Positions 46,166 through 56,425 of a stretch of 64,000 nt of DNA are shown here, piece after piece (position 1 is the stretch's first letter; each line of letters begins with the position of its first letter). The position numbers and the translations under genes are program-made. The notes below the pieces were generated by a model. It had not been told where the DNA came from and did not search any database. It saw only the letters and a list, made by a program, of their open reading frames with translations. The stretch covers positions 5,296,400-5,360,399 of the forward strand of contig JAJHZJ010000531.1 in the NCBI GenBank assembly GCA_023548195.1. The letters run 5' to 3'. The stretch comes from Bettongia penicillata ogilbyi (lineage: Eukaryota; Chordata; Mammalia; Diprotodontia; Potoroidae).

Positions 46166-46589
46166 AATTTGAAAATGTCTTGTTTTAGTCTTTGAACACA
46201 ATTCTAGAAGAATATATCAAGAGTCAGGAATGACTTTGCCACAGATAGCCAGCATGTCAGTGGTACCCACTCTCATGGAAAGCTACATTTGGGAGGAAGG
46301 GAACTGATGGGGAGATCAGGATTGGGTGACCTCAGCTACAATTGCATGGAAGGAAGCTTTGTTCATCTCTGAGGGAAGCTACCAAATGGTAGGGAAACAC
46401 ACACACACACACACACACATACAGGGAGCCAAAATTAAGATTGCATCTACACAACACCTAATGATTACTGAAATTTGCAAAGGGGAAAAATATAATTTAT
46501 TTGCCATTGAATAATTTAACCATTTTGATTATAGTCTCTGATCAAAATGGTTCCCATGATCTCTTTCACAGTTTGCTAATAATCTGATA
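46166..46589. other. Unassigned; (CA)12 at 46397-46420
   Basis: The 62-codon frame over the CA repeat is incidental. Confidence 0.6.
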
Positions 46590-48205
46590 ATGAGGATGAT
46601 AATGTCAATCAACAAACATATATTAAGCACTTATGATGTGCCAAGTATTGTGCTAAGTGCTGGGGATAACAAAAGGCAAAAGACAATCCTTACCCTCAAG
46701 GAGTTTACAATGCAATGGAACAACATGTGAACAACTATATACAAACAAGATATATGCAGGATAAATTGAGGGTAGTCTCAGAGTAAAGGTACTAGCATCA
46801 AGAAGGTTTAAGAAGGGCTTCTTTCAAAAGTAGCATTTTAGCTGGGACCTGAAGAGAGCCACAGAGGGCAGAGTTTGTAAGCGGAGAGGGAGAGAAAATT
46901 CCTATTGTGGGGAAATAGTCAGTGAAAATGTCTGAAGTAGGGAGACTTTGTCTTATGCAAAGAATGGTAAGAAAGATAGTGTCAAAGGACTGTAGAGTGT
47001 CTCAAAGAGAGTAAGATGTAAGAAGACTAAAAAAATATGAGGGAGCCAGATTATGAAGGTCTTTGAATGGTGAAGGTAAGATTTTACATTTGATCCTGGA
47101 GGTAATTGCGTTTGTCCTTCATTTTCGAAGAGGACCATGTCATCATTTGACATCAGAGAAATGATGACATGATTTGTACTTGGCTTTGAGTTAGGGAGGC
47201 CTGTGCAAGGGCATCAGCTTCACTTTATTTCTGTGAGTCATCTGGATCCAGTGACCAGATACTTATCAGGATGAGATGACCCAGGATGCAATGGGAGACC
47301 TTGGCCTCTTTGGCCTTGAGTCTATTCAGGTACTCAGTTGGGGTGAGGTAAGGCCCATACAGTAGCTCAGTCTACTCATAGGCTGTGTTTGTCCTTTTTC
47401 AAAGAGGACCATCATATCAGAGGAAGGATGTCAGGATTTGCACTTGACTTTGTTTTGAATGAGGAAGGACTGTGCAAAGGCACTCTCCTGTCCTGTCTTG
47501 TCCTGTTCTCTCCTGTCCTTTCTCCTCCAGACCTTAAGCCTACTGCACTCTGAAGCCCATAGACTGGGTCTGTGCCCAAACTTTACTTAAGGTCTGTTTC
47601 CTGGACCCCTCCTGGCTAAAAAGGGATTATCAATTGTAACTGTTTTCTTTCCCTTACAGCTTGATTTAGTTATTTTTCTTTTGCTCACTAAATAGGTTAT
47701 TCCCTGACTACTTCTTAAACAGGCCTATTCACTGTATGGGCCTTACTTCACCCTAAGTGAACACCTGAATAAGTCCAAGGCCAAAGAGGCCAAAGTCTCC
47801 CATTGTATCCTGGGCCATCTCCAGTCATCCTGATGAATATCTGGTCACTGGATGCAGATGACTTTGGAGAAGAAAGTGAAACTGGTGCTTTTGCACAGCC
47901 CTCCCTCACTCAAAACAAAGTAAAGTACAAGTCATGTCCTGGAGGTGATAACATGATACTGAAGCTCCCTGAACAGGAGATAACATGATCAGAACTGGGC
48001 TAAAGAAATATCAATATGACAGTTGAGTGAAGGATGGACCAGAGTGGAGAGACTTGTGACAGAGAGGCTGACCAACATGCTATTGCAATAATCAAGGCAT
48101 AGGTGATAAAGGCCAAGCCAAGAGAAGTGGCAGTATCAGAGAAGAGAAGGAAGAATATGCAAGAGATATTCAAAGATAGAATCACAGGACTTGGCAATAG
48201 ATTGA
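46590..48205 (-). mobile_element. Ancient mammalian repeat (L2-like 3' end), split by a foldback insertion
   Basis: Part one, 46590-47107: TATTAAGCACTTATGATGTG, CTCAAGGAGTTTACAATGCA, AGCTGGGACCTGAAGAGAGC, CCAGATTATGAAGGTCTTTG. Part two, 47938-48205: AACATGATCAGAACTGGGCT, GCTATTGCAATAATCAAGGC, ACAGGACTTGGCAATAGATT. The order matches one familiar mammalian repeat whose name I cannot fix. The strand is inferred from the reversed L2-type end. A (GAT)n run follows at 48206. Confidence 0.7.
47108..47937. mobile_element. 830-bp foldback insertion with about 220-bp inverted arms
   Basis: Left arm about 47130-47365 and right arm about 47725-47930 are reverse complements: ACCAGATACTTATCAGGATG pairs with CATCCTGATGAATATCTGGT, and GGAGACCTTGGCCTCTTTGG pairs with CCAAAGAGGCCAAAGTCTCC. 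A partial direct copy of the left start lies at 47381-47490 (TGTTTGTCCTTTTTCAAAGA). The unit is flanked by cctggaggtaat (47095) and cctggaggtgat (47938). The arm start is akin to RTE-type SINEs. No transposase frame is present. Confidence 0.8.
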
Positions 48206-48352
48206 TGATGATGATGATGATAATAAGAAAGTACAACAAATTGCCGTAGATTGCAAAAATTTAGTATAACAAGGAAGATATCACTAAGTGTTTAGAATTA
48301 TACATCAGAAGCTTAATTTTTTTCATGTACAAAAACAACCAATCTTTGTCCT

Positions 48353-48515
48353 AGGAAGGAATGTAGGAAGGAAGAAAAGCAGGAAGACAGACAGGAAGGA
48401 AGACAGGCAAGAAGGGAGGAAGGAAGGAATGAAGGAAGGAATGAAGGAAGGAAGGAAGGAAGGAAGGAAGGAAGGAAGGAAGGAAGGAAGGAAGGAAGGA
48501 AGGAAGGAAGAAAGG
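48353..48515 (+). repeat. (GGAA)n microsatellite, about 160 bp
   Basis: Irregular GGAAG/CAGGAAGA units to 48420, then near-pure GGAA to 48510. Lys/Glu-Gly or Phe-Leu-Pro-Ser frames are its translations. Confidence 0.97.
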
Positions 48516-48519
48516 GAAG

Positions 48520-48776
48520 AGCCATTTTTGAAGCACTTGATATGTGCCAGGCACAGTGTTAACTGCTTTATAAAAATTTTAAGTCATTTGATCCTCACAA
48601 CAACCCTGGGAAGTAGTGCTATCATTATCCTAATTTTAAAAATGAAGAAACCAAGGCACATAGAAGTTAAATGACTTGCAAAAGACACAGCTAGTAAATA
48701 TCTGAGGCCATATTTGAGCTCAGGTCTTCCTGAATCCAGGCCAAGTGTTCTATCACTATACTACCTAGCTGCCTCA
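48520..48776 (-). mobile_element. MIR3/THER2-like CORE-SINE, full length
   Basis: ATATGTGCCAGGCACAGTGT, TTTGATCCTCACAACAACCC, AGTTAAATGACTTGCAAAAG, CTCAGGTCTTCCTGAATCCA and ATACTACCTAGCTGCCTCA. Confidence 0.93.
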
Positions 48777-48983
48777 AATCCCTAAATATTTTTGAGAATT
48801 AAAAAAAAAATACTCTGTATATGAATCTGAGCACCATCACAAATAAAACTACAGTCTATAATATCCCAGGCATAACACTGACTCTTAAAAATTGTTCACT
48901 GTTTTTAATATGTAGCGCCACATTAATCTCTCACAGTCTGCTATGTGAGATAAGTTCTTTTTTTTTTTTACAAAAGAGTGACC

Positions 48984-49222
48984 TATGATATTCTTGACTT
49001 TTTGTTCTTCCAAATGAATTTTGTTATTATTCTTTCTAATTCAGTGAAAATATTTTTGGTAATTTAATTGGGATGGTGTTCTTGTCATTTATATTATATT
49101 GGTCATCCCTACCCATGAACAATGAATATTTCTCCAATTATTTAAATGTGATTTCATTTGTATAAAAAGTTTTTTTAAAATAATTTTGTTTATATAGTTC
49201 CTGGGCTTATTTTGGCAGGTGT
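48984..49222 (-). mobile_element. Inverted 5' segment of the outer L1
   Basis: On the minus strand it encodes the ORF2 segment ending KFIWKNKKSRIS-like (AAATTCATTTGGAAGAACAA read in reverse at about 49010). The window text CATATAGTTC-like CTGGGCTTATTTTGGCAGGT closes it at 49222. The adjoining plus-strand L1 at 49226 starts with the same coding text, so the two are head to head, sharing about 45 bp. Confidence 0.82.
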
Positions 49223-49624
49223 ACTAACAACAAAATTCATTTGGAAGAATAAAAAGTCAAGAATATCAATGGAAATAATGAAAAAAATATAAAAGAAGGA
49301 AGTTTAGTAGTACCAGATCTTAAACTATATTATAAGGCAGCAATTATCAAAACTATCTAGTAATGGTAAAGAAATAAAAAGGTAGATCAATGGTATAGAG
49401 TAGATGTACAATTTATAGCAACAAAAAATAATCTTGTATTTCACAAATGTAAAGACATGATTTTGGGATAACAATTCATTATTTGGTTAAATTGTTGGGA
49501 AAACTGGAAAGTAGTATAGCAAAAATTGAGGCATAGAACAATATCTTATACCACTTACCAAGATAAGGTCAAAAAACATACATGAGCCAGACAAAAAGAA
49601 ATATATTGCAAGAAAATTAGAAGA

Positions 49625-50764
49625 GAAGATGGTGAAGTGAGACCAACTACTCACCTAAACTCTAAAACAAACTCCCTCAGATACCTCTCAAAAGAGAATC
49701 TGAACAAATTTTAGAGTGGCAAAATACAATAGGAGACACAGTATAGCAGATTTCCAACCTAGGACAGACTAGAAGGTTGACGGGAAGGATCTGATGCACG
49801 GGGTTGGAGGAGCGCACAGCGCACAGCGCACAGGCTTTACCACTGCAGATCCTGCCAAAGTAAAACTGAGCAGGAAGCCCCGTGTGGTTGGAAGCAGCAG
49901 TCGCACTACAAAATCTCAAACATATCAGCTCAGGATGGTAGTACAGTGAAACTGAGTAAGAGAGAACCACAGAACCCCAGGTCACTGTAGCAACCACTCC
50001 TGAGACTATCAGCTCACAGACTAAATGTCTGTAAGACACCTACTTGAACTTCGATAAGCCAAGATGACAGAGTGATTGGTAAATGCTCTACTGTTCCCCT
50101 TGTTGACTTTGAAAAACTGACAGAATATTTCCCCAGGAATAATCCTGGAACAGTGGGATCAGCCGAAAGCTAGGAAAATTGCAAAGCCTCTTGCTGTGGC
50201 TGAAGAGGACCAGTGCAGGACCAGAGCTTTCCCAGACATCCCTATATCAGTGAACCAGGAAGAGATCCTGAGCCCCAGGGAGGTGGAGTCCATAATCGTC
50301 AACACTAGGACCCCAGGTATGCCTCAGGACAGTCAAGGGAGTAGGGAAGACACTAGTGTAAATACTGGTTCACCAACCACTGAGCATGCCTGTGCTCAGG
50401 AGAGGAGACCTCCTGTGGCCAGACCACCCCTCCCTCACATTTAACACAGCTAGCTCCAGGATAATTCTGGTGGAACTCAGAAAGACTTCACTTGGCCTCT
50501 GCTTTGGCACATCAGCCAGTTCAGCACGAGGTAAGCTGTAGCATTCTAACTTCTAGCTGAAAGAACCAGAGGCTACAACACATAAAGCCTCAAGTTCTAA
50601 GCACAAGAAGAGTGGGACAGAATCCCTTGTGCCCCAGAAGCAGAAATCCACTTTAAAATTCAGGAAAACAGTGGTCATCATAAGCAAGAAGCAAACCAGA
50701 AAATAATGAGACCATAGAATCTATGGGGACAAGGACCAAAACATGAATACCAAAGAAGTCAACA
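49625..50764 (+). promoter_or_regulatory. L1 5'UTR with internal promoter function (by family)
   Basis: About 1.14 kb and more GC-rich than the rest of the window. It has three direct copies of GCGCACAC/GCGCACAG-type 8-mers at 49811-49834. By analogy with other L1s it would carry the internal promoter; no specific factor site was identified. An antisense frame of 120 codons (50039-49677) and a sense frame of 82 codons (50196-50444) lie within it. Confidence 0.65.
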
Positions 50765-51797
50765 TTGAGACTGTACTCCCATCTGAAACTTCAGGATGGA
50801 ATGGAACTGGTCTCAACCCAAAGAGCATTCTTGGAAGACCTCAAGAAGGGAAATAGACAAATTAGGGAAGTAGAAGAAAAACTGGCCAATGATTTTAAAA
50901 ATACAAAAAAAGAAGTCATGGAAGAATTTAAAAGGGAAATTGGACTAATGGAAAAGGAAGCACAAAACCTAACTGGGAAAACTGGATTAATGGAAAAAGA
51001 AAAACAAAATTTCACTGGGAAAATTGTACAAATAGAAAAGGAAGTACAAAAACTAACTGGGGAAAATAACCCCTTGAAAGAAACAATTGGACAGATGGAA
51101 AAGGAGATGCAAAAGTTATCTGAAGAAAATAATTTGATAAAAGTTAGAATTGGGCAAGTAGAAGTTAGTGACTCTATGAGATATCAAGAATCAGTCAAAC
51201 AGAATCTAAAGAATGAAAAGACAGAAGAAAATGTAAAATATCTAATTGAAAAAACAACTGACCTGGAAAATAGATCCAGGAGAAAAAAAATCTAAGGATT
51301 ATTGGTCTACCACAAAGCCATGATGAAAAAAAAAAGAGCCTGGACAATATCTCCCAGAAATCATCAAGGAAAATTGCCCAGAAGTTCTAGATTCAGAGGG
51401 CAAAATAATCATCAAAAGAATCCACAGTTCACCTTCTGAAAGGGCTCCCAAATTAAAAACACCAAGGAATATCATTTCCAAATTTCAAAACTATCAAGTG
51501 AAGGAGGAAATACTGTAGGCAGTCAGAAAGAAACAATTAAAATATCAAGGAGATACAGTTAGAATCACAAAGGGCCTGGCAGCTTCTACATTAAAAGATT
51601 AAACAGATTGAAATATGATATTCTGTAAGGCAAAGGATCTGAGGCTACAATTAAGGATCAATTAGCCAGAAACATTGAGCATAATATTTCAGGCAAGGAG
51701 ATGAACATTCAATGAAATAAGGGATTTCCAGACCTTCTTGATGAAAAGACTCCATAGAAAATTTGATCTTCAAACACAAATCTCAAGAGAGGCATAA
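50765..51797 (+). pseudogene. L1 ORF1 relic (RNA-binding chaperone protein)
   Basis: In functional L1s ORF1p is a trimeric coiled-coil RNA-binding chaperone that coats the L1 RNA. Here the first 176 codons are open and almost wholly coiled-coil, rich in Glu, Lys and Gln. Near residues 60-140 two-heptad and three-heptad blocks repeat (GLMEKEAQNLTGKT, GLMEKEKQNFTGKI and two similar longer blocks). An A-run at about 51285 shifts the frame to a stop at 51293. The RNA-recognition part follows in another frame (from IIGLPQSHDE at about 51297), and further stops precede the C-terminal end at 51797. The exact start is uncertain. Confidence 0.85.
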
Positions 51798-52379
51798 AAA
51801 GGTAAACAGGGGAAAAAAACTTGTTATTCAATATGGGAAAACCATTTACAACCTCATAAGGGAAAAGATACATGTTAATCTTGAGAATTATATATCTATT
51901 ATGATATATAAAAGGGATATATAGATAGAGGGAGTGGGTATAAAGTAAATGATGTGATAATAAAAATGTGATTTAAGGGTGCAAAGGGATTGTAATGGGA
52001 GATGTGCAAAGGAGGAGGCAGAAAAGGTAAATTACATCACAGGAAGAGTCATAAAAACATATTACAGTAGAGGGAAAGAGGGGAAGAAGATGAGCACTGT
52101 CTAAGATTTACTCTCATATGATTTGGTTCAAGGAGGGAGCAACAAACTCAGTTAAGTATAGAAATCTAACTACCTCTATAGGCAGTAGAAGGGGAAAGGG
52201 GAAAGAAAAGGGAGGGGAGGCTAAAAGGGAGGAAAGAAGTAGTAAGGGAAAAGGGGAGTAAAAGGGAGGGGGACTGAAAGAAGAGAGGGAAGACAGAGGG
52301 AGGCGGAGGTCAAAAATTAAAACTATTGTTGAGGAAAAGGGAGAAGGGAGAACTAAAAGCATAAAAGGAGGGAAAGAGG
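51798..52379 (+). other. 0.58-kb purine-rich spacer between L1 ORF1 and ORF2
   Basis: Mostly A and G after 52170. G-runs at 52246-52272 satisfy a four-run quadruplex pattern with loops of 4, 7 and 1. Primate L1 has only about 63 bp here. Confidence 0.8.
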
Positions 52380-54101
52380 ATGGAGGGAAAGACACAGATA
52401 GTAATCATAACTGTGAATGTGAAAGGGATGAATGGTCCCATAAAACAAAGCTGGATAGCAGAATGGATTAAAAACCATACTCTAACAATATGTTGTTTAC
52501 AAGAAACATATTTGAAATGGGGAGGATACACAAAGTTAAAGGTTGGAGGAGAATATACTGTGCTTCAGCTGATGTATAAGAAGCAAGAGTAGCAATCCTA
52601 ATCTCAGACAAAACAAAATCAAAATAGATTTAATCAAAACAGATACAAAAGGACACTATATCCTTCTAAAATTCACCATAGACAATGAAACAATATCATT
52701 ACCAAACATATGCTCCAAGAGGTATAGCGTCCAAATTCTTAGAGAAATTAAGGGAGTTACAGGAAGAAATGCACAGCAAAACTATGCTAGTGGGGGGGCC
52801 CTCAAACTCCCCCTCTCTGAACTTGATAAATCTAACCTCAAAATAAACAAGAAAGACATTAAGGAGGTAAATAAAACTCTGCATAAGGTAGATATGATAG
52901 ATCTCTGGAGAAAATTGAATGGGGAAATAAAAGAATATACCTTTTTCTCAGAAGTACATGGCATATATACAAAAATTGACCATGTACTAGGGCATAATAA
53001 CCTCACAATCCAGTGCAGAAAAGCAGAAATAGCCAATGCACCCTTCTCAGATCACAATTCAATAACAATTATATGTAATCAAAGGCCATGGAAAGATAAA
53101 CCAAAAATTAATTGGAAACTGGATGACAGTGTGGTGAAAACTGGGCATAGACCAATGCCTGATACTGTACAGAAGAATAAAGTCCAAATGGATACATGAT
53201 CTATATATAAAGACTGATAGTATAAACAAATTAGTGGAGCAAGGAATAGTGTATTTGTCAGATTTATGGAGAATGGAGAAATTTTTGACCAAACAAGAGA
53301 GAGAGAACATTACAAGGTGCAAAATGGCTAATTTTGATTACATTAAATTGAAAAGTTTTTGCACAAACAAACCCAATATGACCTAGATTAAGAGAGAAGC
53401 AGAAAGCTGGGAAAGAATTTTTCAACTAGTGTCTGCAATAAAGGCCTCATTTCTAATATAGAGAACTGAGTCAAATTTACAAGAATATAAATCATTCCCT
53501 AATTGATAAATGGCCAAAGGATATGAACAGGGAGTTTTCAGAGGAAGATATTAAAGCTTTCTATAGTAATAAGAAAAAGTGCTCTAAATCACTTTTGATT
53601 AGAGAGATGCAAATCAAAACAACTATCAGATTGGCTAACATGACAAAACAGAAAGATGATAAATGTTGGAGAGAATGTGGAAGAGTTGGAACACTAATTC
53701 ATTGCTTGTGGAGCTATGACCCAACCATTCTGGAGAGCAATTTGGAACTATCTCCAAAGGGCTACAAAAATGTGCATACCCTTTTACCCAGCAATATTGC
53801 TTCTATTCTAAAGAGATCATAAAAATGGGACAGGGTCCCACATATACAAAATATTTATAGCAGCTCTCTTTGTGGTGGTCAAAAACTGGAAATCAAGGGG
53901 ATGCCCATCAATTGGGGAATGACTGAAAAAGTTGTGGTATATGAATGTAATGGTATACTATTGGCTATAAGAATTGATGAACAGGAAGACTTCAGAGAGG
54001 CCTGGAAGGACTTATATGAACTAATGCTGAGTGAAAGGAGAAGAGCCAGGAGAACTTTGTACACGGCAACAACCACAGTGTGTGAGGAATTTTGCTGGTA
54101 G
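52380..54101 (+). pseudogene. L1 ORF2 relic: endonuclease and C-terminus, RT deleted
   Basis: ORF2p normally nicks target DNA (AP-like endonuclease) and reverse-transcribes L1 RNA. ATG 52380 opens TVNVKGMNGPIKQSWIAEWI and CCLQETYL (family SLNVNGLNxPxKRxxLxxWI, CLQETH). The GGDFN metal site appears as GGPSN near 52790, losing the Asp. SDHN is kept near 53048. At about 53115-53125 the text jumps to the C-terminal region (IKSKWIHDLYIKTDSINKL, MANFDYIKLKSFCTNKP, REMQIKTT), so about 700 residues with the FADD catalytic motif are absent. The terminal knuckle reads CWRECGRVGTLIHCLWSY, with the final Cys lost. Several stops occur. It is dead. Confidence 0.88.
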
Positions 54102-54480
54102 ACTTAGTCCTTCACAGCAGCACAAGAACCTGAGACATTCTCAATGGACTCTTGAAGCAAAATGCCTTCCATATCCAGAGAAAGAACTACGGAATTGGAT
54201 CACAGAATGAAACAGACCATTTTCTCTTGTGTTATGTTTTGTTTTGTTTTATGGTTTGTCTCATTCGTTTTAATTCTTCTATGCAACATGACTAAGGTGA
54301 GTATGCGTTTAATAGGAGTGTATGTATAGAACCTATATAAGATTACACGCTGTGTCAGGGAGGGAGTGGGGGGAGGGGGAAAGGAGAATGAGGGAGGGGA
54401 AAAAATCTAAGATATATGGAAGTGATTGTAGAAAACTGCAAACAAATAAAATAATTAAAAATATAAAAATAAATGAATAA
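54102..54480 (+). mobile_element. L1 3'UTR and A-rich tail
   Basis: CCAGAGAAAGAACTACGGAA, a TTTTG-rich segment at 54235, a G-rich run GGGAGGGAGTGGGGGGAGGG at 54358, ATCTAAGATATATGGAAGTG and an A-rich end. The same terminus occurs antisense at 3296-3400. Confidence 0.92.
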
Positions 54481-54524
54481 AAATTAAATTCCTCTTAAAA
54501 ATGAAAAGAAAGAGAATTAGAAGA

Positions 54525-55366
54525 ATATGGAGCATGTTAACTTAGACTTATGCATAGGCAAACAATTTCTGAATAAACAAGAGACAAAAAACAAAATTAG
54601 GTGTTAAATGGATAATTCCAATTGCATTAAATTTAAAAGGTTTTGCATGAATAATACGTAGCCAAAATAAAAAAAATTGAGGGGATATTTTTTATAGACA
54701 GTTTATGAGAAACATATAAAGAACTTTGCCAAGTCTATAAGATATGTCATTCCCCAACTGGTAAATGGTAAAAGAATATGAACAGTTTTCTAATCAAGAA
54801 ATCAAAATAATTCATAGCCATATGAAAAAATGCTCTAAATCATTATTGATTAGAGAAATGCAAATTAAAACAACCGTGAGATATCACTTTACACCTATCA
54901 TGTTGTCTACAATGATTGAAGGAAGAAGCAACAAATGTTGGAAGGGTTGTGGAAAAATTGGGACATTAATTCATTGTTGGTGGAACTGTGAACTGAGCCA
55001 AACATTTTCGAAAGCAATCTAGAAGTATGCCCAAAGAGTTATTAAACTACTTATACACTTTGACTCAGCAATGCCACTACTAGGTCTATTTCCAAAGATG
55101 ATTAGGAGAAAGGAAAAGAACCTATGTGCTCTAAAAAATTTGTAGCAGCTCTCCTTGTGGTGGCAAAGAACTGGGAATTGGAAGGATGCCCATCAATTGA
55201 GGAATGGCTGAAAAAGTCGTGGTATATAATTATGATGGAATATGACTGTGCTATAAGAGACAATGAGCTCATGATCTTAGAAAAAACATGGAAAGACTTG
55301 CATGAAATAATGAAGAGTGAAATGAGCAGAAACAAGCAAGTATTTTATGCAGTAACAGCAATATGA
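54525..55366 (+). pseudogene. ORF2 C-terminus of the outer L1
   Basis: Frames at 54765-55022 and 55124-55366 give KKCSKSLLIREMQIKTTVRY, then CWKGCGKIGTLIHCWWNCEL with all zinc-knuckle positions kept, and WYIIMMEYDCAIRDNELM at the end. A frameshift and stop separate the two. Confidence 0.9.
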
Positions 55367-55384
55367 CTTTAAGAATGACTGAGT

Positions 55385-55664
55385 GAATAAATTATTTTGA
55401 TTATTATAAATAATAATTTACTATAATTATTAATAAATAGAATATAATTAATATATTATAATACATTAATATTGTGTAATTAATTGATGTAAATATTAAT
55501 GTAATAATGTAACATAATAATAAATTAATTATAGAAGACATTTGAAGAAAGATACTGTCTATATCCAGAGAAAGAACTGATAAATAGAAGTATGAAAAGA
55601 ATAATTTTGCATATATATATGTCTATATAGAGAGACATACATACATACATATATATATGTGTGC

Positions 55665-55700
<36 letters not shown>
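55385..55700 (+). repeat. AT-rich expansion and (TA)n/(ACAT)n in the L1 3'UTR
   Basis: AATTATTA-type text at 55385-55530, (CATA)n at 55633-55645 and (TA)14 at 55668-55697. Confidence 0.9.
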
Positions 55701-55701
<1 letters not shown>

Positions 55702-56219
55702 TCTTTGTATTTAATGGCAAACATCTCTCTGGGGTAAAGAAAAAAGGAAAAAATTTACATGATAATTTTGTTGAATATTTGAAAGGAACAGGAAGATGTG
55801 CATAATAGATATAGTTTCATGTGCAGTCATTTTTTTTTATTGTATTGTTATGGAAATGCTTGTTTTATTCCACAAATAACAAACGAAATCAATTAAACAA
55901 ATTTTTAAAGAGACCTAGCAGAAGAAATCAAAACTATGTAGAAACAGGATAAAATATGTAACATTTCTCTTGTATTTTCTGCTTCTGAAGTTGTCCCATT
56001 GCACTGAAAAGAAGATACGGTAAGATCCCAATCAGTTGTAAAACAAAAAAATCCAAGTCTTTTACTTAGTTGGGCAATAGTACACAGAATATTAAAAATA
56101 AAAACGTTGATCTACTGATCCTGATCTATGTTTTCTTTATATATGTGTTGATTTATCGCACAAGGATAGCAACTTGTCCCAGTTGTGTCTCTATCTTTAC
56201 CCCATCAAGTATAATGTAA

Positions 56220-56425
56220 GAACAGTAATACGGGCTCACATGGAAAGCTTTCAAGTTTTCAAAGTCTTTTCTTCTCCACAACATTATGAAGAAAGAATGA
56301 TGTATTCCTATCCCCATTCTATAGACAAAGAAAGTGAAATTCACAGAGATTTGTGCTTCAAGATCTAATAGATAAGCATAAAGCTGGAGTTAAAATTTGG
56401 GGCTCATTGATTTACATCACACACC
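56220..56425 (-). mobile_element. Degenerate MIR3/THER2-like SINE
   Basis: AAAGCTTTCAAGTTTTCAAA, CTATCCCCATTCTATAGACA, TTCAAGATCTAATAGATAAG. Weak but ordered. Confidence 0.55.

Larger units (their letters stand above)
49625..54510 (+). mobile_element. Younger L1, 4.9 kb, 5'-complete but lacking the RT core
   Basis: Complete at the 5' end (GAAGATGGTGAAGTGAGACC) and at the A-rich 3' end, with target-site duplication in the outer L1. Layout: 5'UTR 49625-50764, ORF1 50765-51797, purine-rich spacer to 52379, ORF2 endonuclease 52380 to about 53120, then directly the ORF2 C-terminus to 54101 and the 3'UTR. The reverse-transcriptase domain between endonuclease and C-terminus is missing, so it could only have moved before the loss or in trans. 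Confidence 0.9.
49226..55915 (+). mobile_element. Outer L1, ORF2 3' third and 3'UTR, split by the younger L1
   Basis: Plus-strand ORF2 runs 49226-49624 (CAAAATTCATTTGGAAGAAT, CTTAAACTATATTATAAGGC, TTGGGAAAACTGGAAAGTAG), breaks, and resumes at 54511. A 14-bp duplication with one mismatch marks the break: agaaaattagaaga at 49611-49624 and agagaattagaaga at 54511-54524. The 3'UTR from 55370 holds AT-rich and (TA)n expansions and ends near 55915 with CACAAATAACAAACG. Confidence 0.9.

Noticed and set aside
48288..48674. 128-codon plus-strand frame and Phe-Leu-Pro-Ser frames opposite
   Set aside because: They translate the GGAA array and the adjoining SINE.
50196..50444. 82-codon plus-strand frame, Pro/Glu-rich, resembling a real protein
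   Set aside because: It lies inside the L1 5'UTR, upstream of ORF1; no family match.
54235..54255. TTTTG pentamer run, considered as a separate simple repeat
   Set aside because: It is part of the L1 3'UTR present in other copies.
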